Below the pieces are notes generated by a model. The model had not been told where the DNA came from and did no database searches. It saw only the letters and a program-made list of their open reading frames with translations. From Vulcanimicrobiota bacterium (lineage in GTDB: Bacteria; Vulcanimicrobiota; Xenobia; Xenobiales; JADMJV01), in NCBI GenBank assembly GCA_019637395.1, contig JAHBVR010000003.1, forward strand, positions 186,001 through 250,000: a stretch of DNA of 64,000 nt. Direction: 5' to 3'. Positions within the stretch are counted from its first letter, which is position 1. Each line of letters opens with the position of its first letter. The position numbers and the translations under genes were made by a program. This document shows, one piece after another, positions 26,277 to 34,900 of this stretch.

Positions 26277-29200
26277 TTGGAAGAGGTCCTACGCCAGGCG
26301 CTGGCTTTGCGCGTGCGCTCGCTGCGCAGAGAAGTCCAGCGGACCCTGGGCGAACTGGGCTGGAGCGGCTCCGAAAAATCGCTGCGCGACGCGCTTCAGG
26401 ACCTGGCCGAGCGCGGGGTGGTGCGCCTCGACCACGAAGTCGAGTTGATTTCCCCCGGCGAACTTCACCTGGCCACTTTGGAGTTGACCCGCCGGCAGCC
26501 TGAACTGGTGAGCAAGCACGTGCACTTCGCCTCCTGGGGCGCGCTGCGCCTGGACAACCGGGTGCGTTTGCAGGTTTATCTGGACACTCCGATCGACCAG
26601 ACCTACGGGCTGGCCGAATTCTGGGCCTGCCAGTATTGGGCGCCGCCTTGGGAGGCGGACTTCTTTTTCTCGCGCCGTCCCGAAAACCAGGCGTTGATCC
26701 TGAGTGGCCTGCGCCCGGCGCTGTGGGGCCAGGGAATCTGGGACGAGCGTTTCGATCTGCTGCGCGACCTGCTGGACGCGGAGGTGCGCGACCAGATCAC
26801 CATGGAACTGGCCCTGGCCCGGGGCCGGCTGGAGGTGGCCGAAGGCTTTCTCAACCCCACTCTCAAGCGCCAGGGTTACGACCTGCCGCTGCTCTGGATG
26901 CGCGGCCAGGCTCAGAAAGCCTATGAGCGCGCTCTCAAGCTGATCAGCCGGCGCAAAGCGGGCCTGCCGGCCGTGCCTCCGCTGGTGGGGGTCTTCGCCC
27001 GGCTGGCGGCGGTGCGCGCCCAGGACCTGGAATTGCTCGGCGACGAGCGACTGAGCACCCGCATGCCCGGCCTGGACCTCTTTTTTGGGGAACTGGCCCG
27101 CCACCTGGCCGGCCAGCCCAGCCGCCTGGCCGAGCTCGACTTCGCAGGCGCCGGGCTGGACTGGTGCGTGCCCTGGAGTCTGCGCGCGGTGCTGCCCCAG
27201 AGGCTGGACCCCGATCTGGCCCGTTTGCAACAATTGCAGCGCCAGGGTCTGCATGGTTGGGCCGAGCAGCTACTGCAGCCGGCTCATCCCTGGGGTGCCG
27301 GAGTCTCCCGCCAGGAAGGCTGGCGTAGCTGGCTCTCCTTGTTGGAACGGCGCGCCCGCCAGGACAAGACGCCACCGGCCCAGCCGGGGGAGCTTTTCTG
27401 GGAGGTGGGCCAGCAGGGCCTGCGCGCCCTGCACCAGCATCAGGGAGAACGCCAGGAGATTTCCCTGGCCCAGTTGATCCGCAAACCGCCCGATTATTTA
27501 ACGGACGCCGACCATAAGGTGCTGGCCTCGGTGGAACGCCGCCAGTGGGGGCGCGAGGTGATGGTCATGGACGCCACCCCGGCGGTGCGCGCTCTGCTCG
27601 GGCACCCGCGCGTGCTTTTTGAAGGCGAACCGGTGCGGCTTCACGAGGTCGAGCAGAAGCTGCACTTGCTGCGCACCGCGATGGGCTACAAAATCGACCT
27701 GAAACCCCGTTTCGGTCCCGGTGATGGCTACCGTCTGCGCTGGAAGGAAGCGGGGGTGGTGGAAGTCTGCTTTCCCTCGCGCTGGAATGAGCTACTGCAG
27801 CCGCTGCTGGAAAGCGGTCAGGAGATTCCCCTGGGAGCCGAGGACGAACTGGCCGCGGCGCTGGCCCCCTGGTTGGAGAAACTGCCGGTGGAATACGGGC
27901 CCGGCGTGCGTCCGCTGGCTCAAACGGTGGAAGGCGGCGAACTGGTGGCCCGGCTCATTCCCCTCAGACAAAGTGTTCCAAGGGGGGCTAACGCACCCCC
28001 CCTGGGACCCCCCACTGTGGGATTGCGTTTCAGCTGGGTGTGGCGAGTCAACGGTCCGGGTGGACCCGGTTTTCCCCTGCTCTCCGGCCCGCCCCGCGAA
28101 GCGCTGCACTGGAACGGCCAGTTGCTCCAGGTGGACCGCGATTTTGAGGGCGAGCGAGTGGCCCTGGCAGAGGTGCGCCAGCCTTTTCCGGGCTTGCCCG
28201 AGGAGCTGGAGTGTGCCTTTTCCGACCCCGAAGAAGCGCTGGAGGTGGTCTGGCAGCTGCAACAATCGGGAGTGCCCTGCGAGTGGCCGGAGAGCGGGCC
28301 CTGGCGGGTGCGCGAGCCGGTGCGCCGGGGCGACTTCCGCATTCAGGCCGAATCGGAGCGCGACTGGTTCAAGCTCAAGGGGCAGTGGCGAGTGGACGAG
28401 CATCTGGTGCTGGAGCTGGGCCGCACGCTGCAACTGCTGCGCTACTACCCGGGCCGCTTCGTGCGTCTGGATGAAGGCGACTACGTGCAGGTCGGCCAGG
28501 AAATCCGCCGGCAACTGGAGGCACTCGAGGAACTGGGAGACGAACTCAAGGTCTCGCCGCTGGCCGTGCCGGCCCTGTCCGAGCTCGATCTGGATTTGCA
28601 GACCGATGAGCGCTTTCGCGAATGCCTGCGACGTTTTTCCCAGAATGGCTACCAGCCCGAACCGCCCCCCACGCTCCGACTGGAGTTGCGCGACTACCAA
28701 CTGGCGGGCTTTCAGTGGCTGGCCCGGCGCGCCCGGGCCGGTGTGGGCTGCTGCCTGGCCGACGACATGGGCCTGGGCAAGACGGTGCAGGTTCTGGCCC
28801 TGATGCTGCTGCGCCGCTCCCAAGGCCCGCATCTGGTGGTTTGCCCTACCTCGGTCATGGCCCACTGGCGCGATCAGATCCTGCGCTATACACCGTCGCT
28901 GCAGGCCGTGCTCTACGAGGGCAAAGATCGCGGCCTGGACAATCTTCAGATCGGTCAGGTAGTCATCCTGAGCTACCGAATTTTGATGCAGGACCTGGAA
29001 AAGCTGCGGGCGCTGGAGTGGAACGTGGCCCTGCTGGACGAAGCCCAGTTCATCAAAAACCCCGAATCCAAGACGGCCCGGGCCGCCTACGCGCTCAAGG
29101 CCGCGGTGCGCGTCGCCACCACCGGCACGCCGGTGGAAAACCGCCTGAGCGAGCTGTGGAGCATCTTTCGCTTTCTCAACCCCGGATTGCTGGGTTCGCT

Positions 29201-30026
29201 GGCCAGTTTTCGGCGCCGCTTCGAAACCAATCTGGCGGTGAATCTAAATGCCAGCCAGCGGCGCCTGAAGCGCCTGGTGTCGCCGTTCTTGCTGCGCCGC
29301 AGCAAATCCGAGGTGCTTTCCGAGTTGCCGCCGCGCACCGAGATCACGCTGCTGGTCGATCTCTCCGCCCGGGAACGCTCGCTCTATGAACAGTTACGCC
29401 GCCAGGCCGAGGAGGGGCTGCGCCAGCAGGGCTCGCGCTTTGAACTGCTGGCCCATCTGACGCGCCTGCGCCAGGCCTGCAGCCATCCGCGCCTGGTGCT
29501 CGACCAGCCGGGACTGACCAGCTCCAAGCTGGCTGCCTTTTTCGAGCTTCTCGAGGATCTGCGGGCCGGCCGCCATCGCTGCCTGGTCTTCAGCCAGTTT
29601 ACCCGCCTGCTCGATCTACTCCAGGCGGAACTGGTGGAACGCGGCGTCTCTTTTCTGCGCCTGGACGGCAGCACTCCGGCCCGGGAGCGGCGCAGCCGGG
29701 TGGACGCCTTTCAAGATGGCCAGAGCGAGCTGTTCTTGATCAGCCTGAAAGCCGGCGGCACCGGCCTCAATCTGACCGCGGCCGACTACGTGGTCCATCT
29801 CGATCCCTGGTGGAATCCCGCTTCCGAGGATCAGGCTTCAGACCGCGCCCACCGCCTGGGTCAGACCCGCCCGGTCACCGTCTACCGCCTGATCGCCCGC
29901 GAGAGCGTGGAAGAGAAGGTGGTCTGCCTGCACGGCCACAAACGCAAGATGGCCTGCGATTTGCTGGAAGGCAGCCATCAGGAGGTCGACCTGGGCGAGC
30001 AACAACTACGCGAGTTACTCAGGTAA
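26277..30026 (+). CDS. SNF2-family DNA-dependent ATPase
   Basis: The 1249 residues carry a complete SNF2 motor in the C-terminal 450: DDMGLGKT (residues about 829-836), LVVCPTSVMAHW, LLDEAQFIKN, TGTPVENRL, then the helicase-C half with VFSQFTRLLDLL, LKAGGTGLNL and DRAHRLGQTRPVTVYRLI. The 800-residue N-terminus starts winged-helix-like (LRREVQRTLGELGWSGS) and is otherwise unassigned. It should translocate on duplex DNA and remodel bound protein. The start is a TTG three bases after the FtsH-like gene, so both are probably one transcript. A GC-rich hairpin is inserted in frame near residue 568. Confidence 0.9.
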   Translation: MEEVLRQALALRVRSLRREVQRTLGELGWSGSEKSLRDALQDLAERGVVRLDHEVELISPGELHLATLELTRRQPELVSKHVHFASWGALRLDNRVRLQVYLDTPIDQTYGLAEFWACQYWAPPWEADFFFSRRPENQALILSGLRPALWGQGIWDERFDLLRDLLDAEVRDQITMELALARGRLEVAEGFLNPTLKRQGYDLPLLWMRGQAQKAYERALKLISRRKAGLPAVPPLVGVFARLAAVRAQDLELLGDERLSTRMPGLDLFFGELARHLAGQPSRLAELDFAGAGLDWCVPWSLRAVLPQRLDPDLARLQQLQRQGLHGWAEQLLQPAHPWGAGVSRQEGWRSWLSLLERRARQDKTPPAQPGELFWEVGQQGLRALHQHQGERQEISLAQLIRKPPDYLTDADHKVLASVERRQWGREVMVMDATPAVRALLGHPRVLFEGEPVRLHEVEQKLHLLRTAMGYKIDLKPRFGPGDGYRLRWKEAGVVEVCFPSRWNELLQPLLESGQEIPLGAEDELAAALAPWLEKLPVEYGPGVRPLAQTVEGGELVARLIPLRQSVPRGANAPPLGPPTVGLRFSWVWRVNGPGGPGFPLLSGPPREALHWNGQLLQVDRDFEGERVALAEVRQPFPGLPEELECAFSDPEEALEVVWQLQQSGVPCEWPESGPWRVREPVRRGDFRIQAESERDWFKLKGQWRVDEHLVLELGRTLQLLRYYPGRFVRLDEGDYVQVGQEIRRQLEALEELGDELKVSPLAVPALSELDLDLQTDERFRECLRRFSQNGYQPEPPPTLRLELRDYQLAGFQWLARRARAGVGCCLADDMGLGKTVQVLALMLLRRSQGPHLVVCPTSVMAHWRDQILRYTPSLQAVLYEGKDRGLDNLQIGQVVILSYRILMQDLEKLRALEWNVALLDEAQFIKNPESKTARAAYALKAAVRVATTGTPVENRLSELWSIFRFLNPGLLGSLASFRRRFETNLAVNLNASQRRLKRLVSPFLLRRSKSEVLSELPPRTEITLLVDLSARERSLYEQLRRQAEEGLRQQGSRFELLAHLTRLRQACSHPRLVLDQPGLTSSKLAAFFELLEDLRAGRHRCLVFSQFTRLLDLLQAELVERGVSFLRLDGSTPARERRSRVDAFQDGQSELFLISLKAGGTGLNLTAADYVVHLDPWWNPASEDQASDRAHRLGQTRPVTVYRLIARESVEEKVVCLHGHKRKMACDLLEGSHQEVDLGEQQLRELLR
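27978..28005 (+). repeat. GC-rich hairpin embedded in the SNF2 coding sequence
   Basis: CCAAGGGGGG, an 8-base loop, then a CCCCCC-containing arm ending TGG form a 10-bp stem with one A-C mismatch. It lies in frame and encodes a Pro/Gly/Ala run (PRGANAPPLGPP) unlike its surroundings, as a REP-like palindromic insertion would. Confidence 0.45.
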
Positions 30027-30447
30027 GCGGATTCCTCCAGATGAGTCCGGGAAACCTCGAAAAGTCCGCATCGTTCGTCCAGAGACAGGCCCGATGTTCC
30101 ATAGCGTATGCCGCCAGAATTGCATCGGACACAACCGCGCCGGTAGCCATAGCCGAAGTCATCAGATCCATGACTCTGGCAAAATGCCTGGCACCGGGCA
30201 CCAAAACCCGCACCTGGGGCAACTGAAGCCAGGATTCCACGAGGTGGCGGGCCTGAGCCAATGAGATGGAGGCCCGGCCCAACCGAGGGTTGGTTGCAAT
30301 GCGCACAAAGCCGAAAGTGACCTCGTGAGGTAGCCCGATCAATTCCTCGCCGTTGACGGCAGCCTCCCACCAATCCCGGGCTTTATCGTGTTGCGCCATA
30401 TGGGGGTTGTAAGCATACAACAGCAGGTTCAGGTCGGGCAAAATCAC
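30019..30447 (-). CDS. vapC: VapC-like PIN-domain toxin
   Basis: The 142 residues fit the PIN ribonuclease family: the first acidic residue is in ILPDLNLLLYAYN, followed by KARDWWEAAVNG, then the central VVSDAILAAYAMEHRACLWTNDADF, where Asp and Glu residues make the metal site. It should cut a structured RNA such as a tRNA. It overlaps the antitoxin gene by four bases and looks intact. Its 3' end overlaps the end of the SNF2 gene by eight bases tail to tail. Confidence 0.9.
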   Translation of the reverse strand: MILPDLNLLLYAYNPHMAQHDKARDWWEAAVNGEELIGLPHEVTFGFVRIATNPRLGRASISLAQARHLVESWLQLPQVRVLVPGARHFARVMDLMTSAMATGAVVSDAILAAYAMEHRACLWTNDADFSRFPGLIWRNPLT

Positions 30448-30686
30448 GCCTGCAACTCTCGAATCGTGTCTTCGTCATCTAACTCATCAGCCAGTCGGTT
30501 AAAGCTACCGAGATGAGTCGGGAAGGGATATTGAAAAACGGGCTCCACCCGAATTCTCTCGGCCGGCCGGCCAAGCGCGCGGCGGACGGCCCGGTTCAAT
30601 ACTTCCTTGAAGGAGAGGCCGGTTCGGGCTACTTCCTCTTGCAGCAGAGCGGCCGTATCTGCATCAATTGTGACTGTGGTGCGCAT
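30444..30686 (-). CDS. vapB: VapB-like ribbon-helix-helix antitoxin
   Basis: The 80 residues open with a ribbon-helix-helix (RTTVTIDADTAALLQEEVARTGLSFKEVLNRAVRRAL), followed by a tail that should wrap VapC (FQYPFPTHLGSFNRLADELDDED). The ATG is at 30686. It should neutralise the downstream VapC and, through the operator at 30698-30730, repress the pair. The product is translationally coupled to VapC by an ATGA overlap. Confidence 0.9.
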   Translation of the reverse strand: MRTTVTIDADTAALLQEEVARTGLSFKEVLNRAVRRALGRPAERIRVEPVFQYPFPTHLGSFNRLADELDDEDTIRELQA

Positions 30687-30697
30687 GTTGCAATCTT

Positions 30698-30730
30698 AGC
30701 ATCAAGCTTGATGCTGTCAAGACAGCATCA
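30698..30730. promoter_or_regulatory. Operator of vapBC: two overlapping perfect palindromes
   Basis: Three copies of the half-site AGCATCA/TGATGCT occur at 30698-30704, 30709-30715 (inverted) and 30724-30730. The first two form an 18-bp perfect palindrome (30698-30715); the second and third form a 22-bp palindrome (30709-30730) around a central AA. They lie 12-44 bases upstream of the antitoxin start. Confidence 0.7.
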
Positions 30731-30794
30731 GTGTCTACCGTAATTCACCCTCCAGGAAAGGGAGGCTGACCAATGGAGAGAACACTCTCCCACC

Positions 30795-31346
30795 ATGCTG
30801 CCCACCCTCGTGCCGATTCCACGGCCCGTGCGACTCCGCCGGGGACGATTCACGGCTCCGATTGTTGTGGGCTGGCTGATCTGGCTGCTCATGCTGGGTG
30901 CCCTTTACGACATGATTCGCCCGCTCTGGGTGATATTTTGCCTGTGCACCAGAGGGCACAATCCGGAAGCCCTCCCCCGCCCCCCGTGGGCCGACCTTAT
31001 CGGTCTCGCTCTCTCGACTCCCATCAGTTGTCTGCTCCAGATCGCCCTGGCCGGGGTCGTGCTGGTGGGGCTGCGCTGGTTGGGCGACGTGCTGGTCTGG
31101 CGGGGACAGCGGGAGAAGAATCTGCTGGTCAACGGCCGCGCCATGAACGCGGAAGTCGTCAGAGCCCGCTCCCAGGGCTCCAAGCACTACGTGACCTACA
31201 TCATTCACCGCGACGGCAAGGCCGAAGATCACGAAAGCCGCTGCACCACCGCCCGCACCGTCGGCGATCAGGTGCTGGTGCTTTTTTCTTTTGACTTCTC
31301 TCAGGCCATGCTTTACGAGCTGTGCCGCTACGAAGTGGCCAAATAA
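30795..31346 (+). CDS. Two-pass membrane protein of unknown function
   Basis: The 183 residues have two strong hydrophobic segments (APIVVGWLIWLLMLGALY at about 21-38 and a segment near 72-95, LIALAGVVLVGLRWLG-like), then a cytoplasmic or periplasmic C-terminal domain with a small beta-sheet (AEVVRARSQGSKHYVTYIIHRDG). That domain resembles DUF3592-type membrane-associated beta domains only weakly. No family is assigned. It is divergent from vapB. Confidence 0.6.
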   Translation: MLPTLVPIPRPVRLRRGRFTAPIVVGWLIWLLMLGALYDMIRPLWVIFCLCTRGHNPEALPRPPWADLIGLALSTPISCLLQIALAGVVLVGLRWLGDVLVWRGQREKNLLVNGRAMNAEVVRARSQGSKHYVTYIIHRDGKAEDHESRCTTARTVGDQVLVLFSFDFSQAMLYELCRYEVAK

Positions 31347-31556
31347 AAGGGCGGCGCGGAATTGCGGACGATTTGATCCAAGGGCCTGGTCAGCTCCTCC
31401 GCATCCTCCCATCTATGCAACAGCCCCCCCGACCGTCCTGACTTGACTGATTGCTCAGGCGCTCAAGGCTCTCCAACTCCGTAAATGTCTTTCGAACAGA
31501 TTTGGACATGTTGTACAGCTTAGCATTTCGAACTAGACCTGAAAGGGGCGGCCACC

Positions 31557-31812
31557 TTGCCTACACGCAATATCAATTTGACTGGCGAACTGGACCGCTT
31601 TGTAATGGAGAAAGTCAAAAGCGGACGCTACGGCTAACGCAAGCGAAGTTGTTCGTGCCGGACTACGGATTTTAGAGCGGGATGAGCGAGAATACGAAGC
31701 CAAACTGGCCGTTTTGCGTTCTGCTATCGATGAGGGCGACGCCAGCACTATTGTTTCCGGCAATGCCTTTGGCCGAGTGCGTCAGAAGCTCAATCTTTCA
31801 GCTCCCGGCTAA
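31557..31812 (+). pseudogene. Frameshifted ParD-like antitoxin relic
   Basis: From TTG 31557 one frame encodes LPTRNINLTGELDRFVMEKVKSGRYG and stops at a TAA (31635-31637). The next frame continues NASEVVRAGLRILERDEREYEAKL and ends at 31812 after LNLSAPG. Joined, they give a typical ParD with the YGNASEVVRAG core. One extra T near 31635 explains the break. The relic is about 85 residues long. Confidence 0.75.
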
Positions 31813-31950
31813 TGGACTCGCTCCGCTTCTCGTCCCTGGCCGAGAGCGACCTGCTCAGCATTGGCGCTTACACTCTCCCTACCTGGGGCAGGGAGCAAGC
31901 ATCCCGCTACCGCAAATGCTGCCCGCCCTCCATCCTATGGACGCAGACTA
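31812..31950 (+). pseudogene. Truncated ParE-like toxin relic
   Basis: ATG 31812 overlaps the antitoxin relic's stop (TAATG). The frame starts MDSLRFSSLAESDLLSIGAYTL and continues with WGREQASRY, as in ParE, and then loses similarity near 31890 (RKCCPPSILW). The remaining toxin sequence, with its C-terminal strand, is missing. The end is the tail of the convergent PKS-like gene at 31948. Confidence 0.7.
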
Positions 31951-34900
31951 GATTACGGGAACGGCGGGAGCGACCATTAGTTCTTGCAGCGCCTGCAGCA
32001 CGACATCCAGTTCCTGAATGGTGTGCTCGGAGCTGAGGAAGAAGCGCAGGCGAGCGGCGCTTTCCTCCACGGCCGGGTAGACGATCGGCTTCACCTGGAT
32101 GCCACGCTCGCCGAGACGGGCACAGAGTTCGGTACAGGCCGCGCTGTCCGCCAAAATAATCGGAACCACCGGGGTCATCTCGCTGGTGCCCAGGGGCAGG
32201 CCCTGGCGCTTACAGCCTTCCCAGAAATGCTTGGAGACCTGGCGGAGTTTCTCCACTCTTTCCGGCTCCTGAGCCAGCAATTTGAGAACGGCCCGGGCCG
32301 AGGCGGCCAATGGCGGCGACAGGCCCACGCTGAAGACGAAGCCGGGCAGGGTATAGCGCAGGTAGTCGATGAGCGGCTGGCTGCCGACCAGGTAACCACC
32401 GCAGCTGCCTAAAGTCTTGGAGAGCGTGCCCATCAGCACGTCCACCTGCTTGGGATCCACTCCGAAGTGCTCGCAGATACCGCGACCGGTTTTACCCAGC
32501 ACGCCCAGCGAGTGGGCTTCGTCGATCATCAGCAGGCAGCCGTAGGTATGCTTCAAGCGGATCAGTTCGGGCAGCGGCGCAATATCGCCATCCATACTGT
32601 AGATGCCTTCCACCACCAGCAGCACCCGGCGGAAGCGGGTGCGCACTTTGCGCAGGATCTTCTCCAAAGCCACCATGTCATTGTGCGGGAAGGAAAGCCG
32701 GCGGGCGGCGCTGGCCGAGGCGCCTTCCAGGATGCTGTTGTGACTCAGGGAATCGTGCAAAATCAGGTCGGGAGCCTGCATCCAGTGGCTCAGCAAGGCG
32801 GTGTTGGTGGCGTGGCCGCCAACCATAACCAGAGCGTCTTCGTGTCCCAAGAAATCGGCCATGTCGCGCTCGAAGAGCCGGTGCAGGTCGATTTCCCCGC
32901 CCACCAGACGCGAGGCCTGGGCGGAACAGCCATACCTGGCCACCGCTTCGGCGGCCGCTTCCAGGACCTTGGGATGGCGGGCCAGGCCGACATAGTTGTA
33001 GTGGCAGAAACTGATGTCCTTGCGAGGCAGCACCCGGAAATAAGGGTTTTCCTTACCCATCATCTGCAGTCGCTCTTGCATGAGCACGACTTCCGGCATC
33101 TGGTCGACCCTGGTCCATTCCGAAGGAATGGCCGCGAAGCTGCGCTGCGGCAAAGACTGCACCCAGCGCGACTGCACTTCGCGAATCCAACCGACCAGCC
33201 GGCCGTTCTGGTAGAGCATGACGTCGGCCGCCGGGCCCTCTTCTTTGAGGTCCAGGGCGCGCACCCGGGCTTCCACCAGACCGGGCGTCAACTGGGTCTG
33301 CAGCGTAATTTCGCCGATACCCGAAGGCAACACCGGGCGGTTGTGCTGGCGTTGCACCCAATAGAGGCAGAGCTGCAAGCACGAGTCGATGACCAGCGGA
33401 TCCAGATGCCAGCGGGAGCGCGGGTCACCGGGCACCCAGTCGCGCGGAATCGAGGTGCGCACCATGCCGATCAAACCCGCGTCGCCGGCCTTGATAAAGG
33501 CATTGATGCCCTGCAGACGGGTGCCGTGGAAAGCCAGATCACTGTAGAAACGCTGCAGTTCTCCCTGCAAATTCCACTGGGCGTCGATGTCGATAGGCGC
33601 GGGCGGCTGGCCCAAATCCCCAATTTGCGCCGAAAGATCGAGAATCTTGCGACCGCCCGGGCGCACTTCCAACAAGCGCAGCTCGCGGTCGTCTCGGTCG
33701 AGCACAATCTCGGCCTGTTCGCGGAACATCAGGCCACGGTGCACCTGCACGTTGTAGAGACTCCAGGGAGCCTGCAGGTTCTGACTCCAGGCCAGGAAGT
33801 CCAGGCCGCTGGCCAGGGGCAGCAGCATGGTCTTGTCCAGCGCGTGGTCGAGCAGGAAGGGATGACTGCCCGGACTGAGTTTGCCGCCGCTATAGAGCTG
33901 CTCGGGCAAACGGCACTGGGCCAGCAGCTCGCCAACCGTCCATTGCGCCCAGGTATTCATGGGAATCTCGATGGGCGGCAGCAGAGTGATCAGATCGCGC
34001 AGGGCCATGGAGTCCAGCCCCAGGTCGTCGATCAGATGCTGTTCCGGCTTGAAGTCGTTAGGCGAGCAACCGCAGTTGCGGGCCAGCCACTCGCGCACTT
34101 CGCGTTCGTGGTGGCTGTGCTGTTCCTGGGCTTCCTTACCGACCACCCAGTAAGGCTTGCGCTGTAGCGGCGTGGGTGGGATGTCGGCCACGCGCTGATC
34201 CTCGGCCCGGAAATGCTCGCCCAGGTGCTGGGGAACCTCGCTCGGCAACTCGCGCCAGTTGCGCAGGCCCTCGATATATTCTTCGTAGCTGCCGGCCCAG
34301 AGCAGGCGGCTTTCGCTCTCGCGCGGGCGCAACACCGAGAGCGTATAAGCGATCCAGTTGAGCGATTGCACCGGGGCGTCCTGAAGCTGGCGGCAGAAGG
34401 CATCCAGCAGTTCGGCGTTGGGGGCCGAGAGCACGATAGGCAGTTGGCGCGCCGGCGGCGCCTGAGGCTGGGGAACGCTCTCGAGCACGGCCAGACAGTT
34501 GATGCCGCCGAAGGCGAACGAACTGACACTGGCGCGGCGCACTTCTTCGTCCCAAGATTGGCTCTGCTGGGGCACCTGGAAGCGCTGGGCGAAGTCGAGC
34601 AGGTTCGGATGCCATTCTTTCCAGCCCGCGTGCGGCGGGATGGTGGCCTGGTAGACGGCCATGGTGGCGCGCATGAGGCCGGCCACACCGGCCGCCGAAA
34701 TGGTGTGGCCCAGGTTGGACTTGACCGACCCGATATAAGGCAAAGCTTCGCTGTCGCCGAGAACATCCCGCCAGGCCTGCAGTTCCACCTGGTCGCCCAC
34801 GGGAGTGGCCGTGCCGTGGCATTCCAGATAGCCCAACTGCTCCGGCTTGACACCGCTGAGCGCCAGGCCTTCTTGCAACAGACGCACCTGACCCGACAAT

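Noticed and set aside
30735-31412. Leftward open frame of 225 codons
   Set aside because: It has shadow composition and runs opposite the two-pass membrane protein, whose hydrophobic segments are convincing.
31490-31533. Direct TTTCGAAC repeats, 36 bases apart
   Set aside because: Only two copies of a short, self-complementary word in a decaying region; not enough to call an operator.
32467-34167. Rightward open frame of 566 codons opposite the PKS-like gene
   Set aside because: It lies entirely over the DH and oxoamine synthase domains, which have intact catalytic motifs on the other strand.
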